From positions 1 through 46,427 of the forward strand of contig NZ_LJBR01000136.1 in assembly GCF_001282115.1 (NCBI RefSeq): DNA of 46,427 bases, given 5' to 3'. A program made the position numbers and the translations under genes. Each line of letters opens with the position of its first letter. The stretch's first letter is position 1. The DNA is from Streptomyces sp. NRRL B-24085. Its GTDB lineage: Bacteria; Actinomycetota; Actinomycetes; Streptomycetales; Streptomycetaceae. Shown here piece by piece: positions 42,438 to 46,427 of the stretch. A model generated the notes under the pieces. That model did no database searches, was not told the origin of the DNA, and saw nothing but the letters and a program-made list of their open reading frames with translations.

Positions 42438-42581
42438 CCCGCCATCATCACGCGGCACGCGGCGGCGGAGCCAGGGGACGCCGACCCCAGGGTGCGCGCA
42501 GCCCTGGCTGTGCCTGCCGCACCGGACGACCGTGGTGTGCGCACCGTTCGCCCACCCCACAGACAGATGGAGCAGCACCCC

Positions 42582-42797
42582 ATGCCGTTCGCGAACTTCA
42601 AGGTCCCCGCCGGCACCCTCACCGAGGAGCAGAAGCAGCAGATCGTCACCCGCGCCACCGAGCTCTACGTCGACATCTACGGCGAACGCGCCCGCGCCAC
42701 CACCCTCGTCCTCGTCGAGGAGGTCACCGACGGCGGCTGGGGCATCGGCGGCCACGTACTCACACTCGCCGAGCTCAACCGGACCGAGGGGAGTTGA
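42582..42797 (+). CDS. 4-Oxalocrotonate tautomerase family protein
   Basis: A 71-residue protein. After removal of Met the N-terminus is Pro, the catalytic base of the family, which fixes the start at 42582 rather than the in-frame ATG at 42567. EEQKQQIVTRATELYVDIYG and TTLVLVEEVTDGGWGIGG match 4-OT enzymes, which form hexamers and tautomerise keto/enol acids. It diverges from the XRE/MmyB regulator, its likely controller. Confidence 0.9.
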   Translation: MPFANFKVPAGTLTEEQKQQIVTRATELYVDIYGERARATTLVLVEEVTDGGWGIGGHVLTLAELNRTEGS

Positions 42798-43061
42798 CCG
42801 CTCGACGGTGAGGGGAGCGGTGGCCCGGGGACGCCGGGTCCGCCCACGGCGGAGGTCTGAGCGAGGCCGGCCGCGGTCGGCTCCAGGGTCGTGGCTCTCG
42901 GGCGGCGGCGCTCCCGCCTGCGGCCTCGGTGCAAGACGGGCCGCCGCACATGCAGCGGTCCTGCACCGCGTGCGGGCGGGAGCGTCACCAGCGGCTGCCC
43001 GGGCCGTCACCTCAGCCATGCAGCGTTCCCCGGCACGGCTGAGCTGCTGCACCATGGACCG

Positions 43062-43754
43062 ATGCGCTCTCATTTCCTCGGGATCCCGGAGTTGACGGGG
43101 ACTCCCGCCGTCGCCGTCGTCATCGACGTCCTCCGTGCGTTCACGGTGGCCGCCCAGGCTTTCGCCGGTGGCGCCGAGAAGATCGTTCTGGCCCCCTCGG
43201 AGGACGAGGCCCTGGAGCTGAAGGCCCGGCAGCCGGGCTGGCTGGCCCTCAAGGACGGTGCGCCCGCGCCCGGGTTCGACGCGTACAACTCCCCGGCCAT
43301 GCTGGCGGACCACGACCTCGACGGCCGCACCGTCGTGCAGAAGACGACCTCGGGCACGGTCGGCGCCCTGGCGGTGGCCGACGCCGGGCTGCTGCTGTGC
43401 GCGAGTTTCGTCGTGGCCGGCGCCACCGCGCGGCTGCTGCGGGAACGCGGAGCGCGGGAGGTGACGTTCGTCGTCACCGGCGAGGAGGGACGGGCCGAGG
43501 AGGATCGCGCCTGCGCCGAGTACGTGGCGCGGCGCGTGGAGTCCGACGAGGTGGACGCGGAACCGTATCTCCGTCGTGCGCGGGACTCGCGCTGGGCGGC
43601 CTCGCTGGAGCGGGGTGCGCGGGAGGGACTGCCGGGTGTCCATCCGGACGACGTCCGCCTCTGCCTGGAGGCCGACCGGTTTCCGTTCGCCATGGCCGCG
43701 GCCCGCGAAGACGCCCTGATGGTGCTGCGGCCGGTGCCCGCCCCACCCGGGTGA
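43062..43754 (+). CDS. 2-Phosphosulfolactate phosphatase (ComB)-like protein
   Basis: A 230-residue protein of the ComB family: [20 protein letters not shown] with the metal-binding Asp, [31 protein letters not shown] and [15 protein letters not shown]. Archaeal ComB hydrolyses phosphosulfolactate in coenzyme M synthesis; bacteria lack that pathway, so the actual substrate here is probably another phosphoester. ATG 43062 has a weak ribosome site. The 264 bases upstream show no gene. Confidence 0.87.
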   Translation: MRSHFLGIPELTGTPAVAVVIDVLRAFTVAAQAFAGGAEKIVLAPSEDEALELKARQPGWLALKDGAPAPGFDAYNSPAMLADHDLDGRTVVQKTTSGTVGALAVADAGLLLCASFVVAGATARLLRERGAREVTFVVTGEEGRAEEDRACAEYVARRVESDEVDAEPYLRRARDSRWAASLERGAREGLPGVHPDDVRLCLEADRFPFAMAAAREDALMVLRPVPAPPG

Positions 43755-43821
43755 CACCGCACCGATGACTTCCGCGGCAGCGCCGGGTCTCCCCCGTATA
43801 CGACTCCGCAGAACGGATGTG

Positions 43822-44592
43822 ATGACCGTGCCGACCAGTTCCGCCCACGCCAAGGTCAACGGCCTGGAGATGTACTACGAGACCCATGGCGCCGCCCCGG
43901 ACGGGAACCGCCCGCTGGTGCTGCTGCACGGCGGTGGCCTCACCGTCGATCTGACCTTCTCCGCCGTACTGCCCGCCCTGGCCGCCGACCGGCGGGTCGT
44001 CGCCCCCGAACTGCAAGGACACGGCCGTACCGCCGACACCGACCGTGCGATGACGGTCCCGGATCTGGCCTCGGACGCGGTGGCGCTGCTCGACGAACTC
44101 GGCATCGAGCAGGCCGACTTCCTCGGGTTCAGCCTCGGCGGGCTGACCGCGCTGGAGATCGCGGTGCGGCGTCCGGAGCGCGTCGGACGGCTCGCGCTCG
44201 CCGCCACCATGTACACCCAGGAAGGGGTCCACGACGACGTCCGCGTCCCGGACTACAGCTCGCCCCGGCTGCCCAGCCAGGACGACTTCCAGCGGATGGC
44301 CGACACCTACGCGGCCGTCGCGCCCCACCCCGAGCACTTCCAGGACTTCCTCTCCAAGGTCTCGGCGGCCGCCCACGCCCCGTTGCCCTGGACCGCCGAC
44401 GACCTGCGCGGACTGCGGGCGCCCACCCTGCTGCTCCTCGGCGACAGCGACTTCGTACGGGTGGAGCACGCGGCCGAGATGCAACGGCTCATCCCCGACG
44501 CGCGGTTGGCCGTCCTGCCGGCCACCACGCACATGGCCCTCATGCAGCGGAGCTCCCTGCTGCTGCCGCTGCTGGGCGAGTTCTTCGCGTGA
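43822..44592 (+). CDS. Alpha/beta hydrolase
   Basis: A 256-residue hydrolase: oxyanion HGGG in VLLHGGGLTVD, nucleophile in GFSLGGLTA, acid in LLLGDSDFVRVEHA and His in PATTHMALMQ. It is close to the many 3-oxoadipate enol-lactonase-like hydrolases of Streptomyces; the substrate is unknown. Start at ATG 43822 (GGA five bases upstream); ATG 43765 would add 19 residues outside the fold. Confidence 0.88.
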   Translation: MTVPTSSAHAKVNGLEMYYETHGAAPDGNRPLVLLHGGGLTVDLTFSAVLPALAADRRVVAPELQGHGRTADTDRAMTVPDLASDAVALLDELGIEQADFLGFSLGGLTALEIAVRRPERVGRLALAATMYTQEGVHDDVRVPDYSSPRLPSQDDFQRMADTYAAVAPHPEHFQDFLSKVSAAAHAPLPWTADDLRGLRAPTLLLLGDSDFVRVEHAAEMQRLIPDARLAVLPATTHMALMQRSSLLLPLLGEFFA

Positions 44593-44596
44593 CGTG

Positions 44597-44620
44597 GGTG
44601 CCGGCAGCGGCGCCGGTACC
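44597..44620 (+). terminator. Possible terminator after the hydrolase gene
   Basis: GGTGCCGGC (44597-44605) pairs with GCCGGTACC (44612-44620) with one mismatch, five bases after the stop. Confidence 0.4.
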
Positions 44621-44861
44621 GGCGGCGGACCCCTCCCCGTCGAACGGCATCACCCGTATCGCGGGAATGCTGAAAAAGCTCAACTCTTGCAGAGGCGCGC
44701 GGCGCTGGAGACCGCATGGCCGAAACTCGCCGCCATGTGACCAAAGTTCAACAAAGCCCAGCGGGAGTCCGGTGCTTACTTGCGGTAAGGCCTTGCTGAA
44801 CCGGATCCCGAGCCGTAACCCTTCCTCCACAACCAGCCATGGCTCTGGGGGGAGTTGGCTT

Positions 44862-45764
44862 ATGGAAGGCACGGTCGACGGGTTTCGCTACGGCGCGGTG
44901 ACCCCGGTCGCCGCCTATCTCATGGCGTGCCTGGGAGGGGCTCTGGGGCTGCGCTGCATCGTGCGCACCCTGCTCAGCACCCAGTCGTGGAAGGCCGGCT
45001 GGCTGGCGCTCGGCGCCGCCTCGATCGGCTGCGGCATCTGGACGATGCACTTCATCGCCATGATGGGCTTCCGGGTCGTGGAGACCCGGGTCCGCTACGA
45101 CGCCGGGCTCACGGTCCTCAGTCTCGCCGTCTCCATCGTCGTCGTGGGCGTCGGCGTCTTCATCGTCGGCTATCGCGGTGCCAGCACCCTCACCCTGTCC
45201 TTCGCGGGCGTGATCACCGGGCTCGGCGTGGCGGCCATGCACTACCTCGGCATGGCGGCACTGCACCTCGACGGGACGGTCCGGTACGACGCCGCCGTCG
45301 TCGCGCTGTCCGTGGTCATCGCGATCGTCGCCGCGACCGCGGCCCTGTGGGCGGCCGTCACGATCCGGGGCTTCCTGACGAGCCTCGGGGCCAGCCTGAT
45401 CATGGGCATCGCCGTGACGGGGATGCACTACACGGGCATGTCGGCGGTCAGCGTCCATGTGCACGGCACGACCGGCGGCTCGTGGGCGGGAGACTCGCCC
45501 ACCTCGCTGCTGCTGCCCATGCTCCTGGGACCGGCGATCTTTCTGCTGCTGGCCGGAGTGGTGGTCATGTTCGACCCCCTCCTGGTGCTCGGCGAGGGCG
45601 ACTGGAACCGCTCGTCCGCCTCGACTCCGCGCACCGGGGCGTCGTCCGGCTCACTCCCCGACGACCGGGACGACGGGGACGGGAAGGACCAGGACGTCAG
45701 GGTGGTCCACGCCCGCGCACCGCAGGATCCGCAATGGGCCGCACCGCACAGCAGGCCGAGGTGA
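44862..45764 (+). CDS. MHYT-domain membrane protein
   Basis: A 300-residue protein with about seven membrane helices and three MHYT-type motifs: WTMHFIAMMG (His63), AAMHYLGMAA (His127) and TGMHYTGMSA (His189). The MHYT domain is thought to bind copper and sense a gas such as O2, CO or NO. Here it stands without a GGDEF, EAL or kinase domain; the last 60 residues are a charged cytoplasmic tail. GGGGGGAG lies eight bases before the ATG. The 270-base leader is relatively AT-rich and has a CTTAC-GTAAG hairpin at 44775-44789. Confidence 0.92.
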   Translation: MEGTVDGFRYGAVTPVAAYLMACLGGALGLRCIVRTLLSTQSWKAGWLALGAASIGCGIWTMHFIAMMGFRVVETRVRYDAGLTVLSLAVSIVVVGVGVFIVGYRGASTLTLSFAGVITGLGVAAMHYLGMAALHLDGTVRYDAAVVALSVVIAIVAATAALWAAVTIRGFLTSLGASLIMGIAVTGMHYTGMSAVSVHVHGTTGGSWAGDSPTSLLLPMLLGPAIFLLLAGVVVMFDPLLVLGEGDWNRSSASTPRTGASSGSLPDDRDDGDGKDQDVRVVHARAPQDPQWAAPHSRPR

Positions 45765-45785
45765 GACCCGTTCCGGACCACCCCC

Positions 45786-45840
45786 GGAGTGCCCCGCGGA
45801 CCGGTGACGTCCGGTCGGCGGGGCTGCCGTGGGGCACTCC
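45786..45840. terminator. Long-armed terminator with inner hairpin
   Basis: GGAGTGCCCC (45786-45795) pairs with GGGGCACTCC (45831-45840), enclosing a second stem GACCGG/CCGGTC (45799-45804 and 45811-45816). It separates the MHYT gene from the phosphoesterase gene. Confidence 0.75.
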
Positions 45841-45867
45841 CCTTCCCGGCCGGTCCTAGATCGTTGT

Positions 45868-45873
45868 TACGGT
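45868..45873 (+). promoter_or_regulatory. Leaderless -10 box (TACGGT) of the phosphoesterase gene
   Basis: TACGGT ends six bases before the GTG at 45880, which has no ribosome site. Confidence 0.5.
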
Positions 45874-45879
45874 GCACCG

Positions 45880-46427
45880 GTGTCTGACTCCTCACGCGAT
45901 ACCGCCGAAGGCGCCGGCTGGGGCTCCGCCCGACTCGGCGAGTACAGGCGGCTGATGCCGCCCAAGGTCGAGAAGATCTCCTGGCTGGACCCGAAAACGC
46001 TGTGGGCGGCCCGCAACGGCGTGGTCGCCTCCTGGTTCGGGGATCCCACCGGCCGTACCCGAAGCCGCTGGGTGGCCCAGCGCGCGGCGGCCGGCGCACC
46101 CGCCGACAAGGTGATCCGGCGGGCGGACCCGGACCGGTTCTCGTTCATGGTCATCGGTGACACCGGCGAGGGCGACGACCCTCAGTACGCCGTCGTACCA
46201 GGCTTTCTGAGGGTCAGTCAGGACACCCGGTTCGCGGTCGTCGCCAGTGATGTGATCTACCCGGTGGGCAGCGCGGACGACTACGGCACGAAGTTCTTCC
46301 GGCCGTACCGGGACTATCCGGCGCCGATCTACGCGATACCCGGCAACCACGACTGGTACGAGGACCTCGGCGCCTTCATGCGCGTCTTCTGCGACGACGC
46401 CCCGCCTCTGGGCCCTGTCTCTTATAA
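45880..46427 (+). CDS. Metallophosphoesterase, N-terminal part (truncated by contig end)
   Basis: The first 178 or so residues of a calcineurin-like phosphoesterase. Metal-binding motifs FMVIGDTGEGDD, VVASDVIYPVGSADDY and IPGNHDWYED are present, and the distal His motifs lie beyond the window. Real sequence probably ends at about 46414, where an adapter-like string begins. Start GTG 45880 fits a leaderless promoter. The substrate is unknown. Confidence 0.87.
   Translation, partial: MSDSSRDTAEGAGWGSARLGEYRRLMPPKVEKISWLDPKTLWAARNGVVASWFGDPTGRTRSRWVAQRAAAGAPADKVIRRADPDRFSFMVIGDTGEGDDPQYAVVPGFLRVSQDTRFAVVASDVIYPVGSADDYGTKFFRPYRDYPAPIYAIPGNHDWYEDLGAFMRVFCDDAPPLGPVSY
46415..46427 (+). other. Residual Nextera/Tn5 mosaic-end adapter at contig end
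   Basis: The last bases read CTGTCTCTTATA followed by A. The first twelve match the start of the standard Nextera transposase adapter read-through; a chance 12-base match at exactly the terminus is very unlikely. Confidence 0.85.

Noticed and set aside
42775..42966. Small minus-strand frame beginning with several cysteines
   Set aside because: No ribosome site, overlap with the end of the tautomerase gene and a low-complexity Pro/Arg remainder.
1..46427. CRISPR array, prophage, insertion sequence, tRNA or rRNA
   Set aside because: No regularly spaced repeats, no integrase or transposase motif and no tRNA-like fold or rRNA stretch was seen. The only tandem repeats (33.3 and 36.6-37.3 kb) lack CRISPR spacing.

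Overview
The window is about 46 kb of very GC-rich, densely packed DNA with strong G/C at third codon positions, GTG and TTG starts, Tat signals, a BTAD/SARP-type regulator, ANTAR, PucR, MHYT and CbtBA proteins and leaderless promoters of the TAnnnT type. All of this fits a Streptomyces (or close actinomycete) chromosome. I see no phage, insertion sequence, tRNA, rRNA or CRISPR. The last bases match a Nextera transposase adapter, so the right edge is the end of a draft contig.

Layout. 1-3.1 kb: the C-terminal end of a probable cytochrome P450, a YceI protein, and a DUF485/acetate-type symporter pair. 3.6-13.9 kb: the centrepiece, a carboxyltransferase, a FadD32-type fatty acyl-AMP ligase, a Pks13-type ACP-KS-AT-ACP-TE synthase and a Tat-exported antigen-85-like esterase in one run, then a PucR-type regulator and a secreted cutinase. 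These are the same protein families that make up the mycobacterial mycolate condensation and transfer locus (accD4, pks13, fadD32, Rv3802c, fbpD, fbpA), yet Streptomyces is not known to make mycolic acids. It may make and export an alpha-branched beta-keto or beta-hydroxy lipid.

13.9-18.7 kb: a secreted lipase-like hydrolase, an AraC regulator, an ANTAR protein, and a free-standing alanyl-tRNA synthetase catalytic paralogue. The paralogue is preceded by a short alanine-rich open frame and mutually exclusive hairpins that look like an attenuator. 18.7-25.1 kb: a FtsX/MacB-type ABC pair diverging from a two-component system, then a flavodoxin and a methyltransferase. 25.2-31.2 kb: a Tat-exported GH106-like glycosidase behind a LacI-type operator, a BTAD regulator and a haloacetate-dehalogenase-like hydrolase.

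31.4-33.2 kb: a cobalamin riboswitch controlling cbtBA, beside a histidine phosphatase homologue that has lost its catalytic motif. 33.4-37.4 kb: a kinase-like phosphotransferase, a small conserved protein, a second PucR-type regulator with an Asp/His/Pro-rich tail, and 0.9 kb of non-coding DNA holding a tandem duplication with a CTGCGG microsatellite. 37.4-46.4 kb: mostly single housekeeping-like genes (YciO/Sua5, dienelactone hydrolase, DEAD helicase, DUF574 methyltransferase, XRE regulator, tautomerase, ComB-like, alpha/beta hydrolase, MHYT protein) ending in a truncated metallophosphoesterase.
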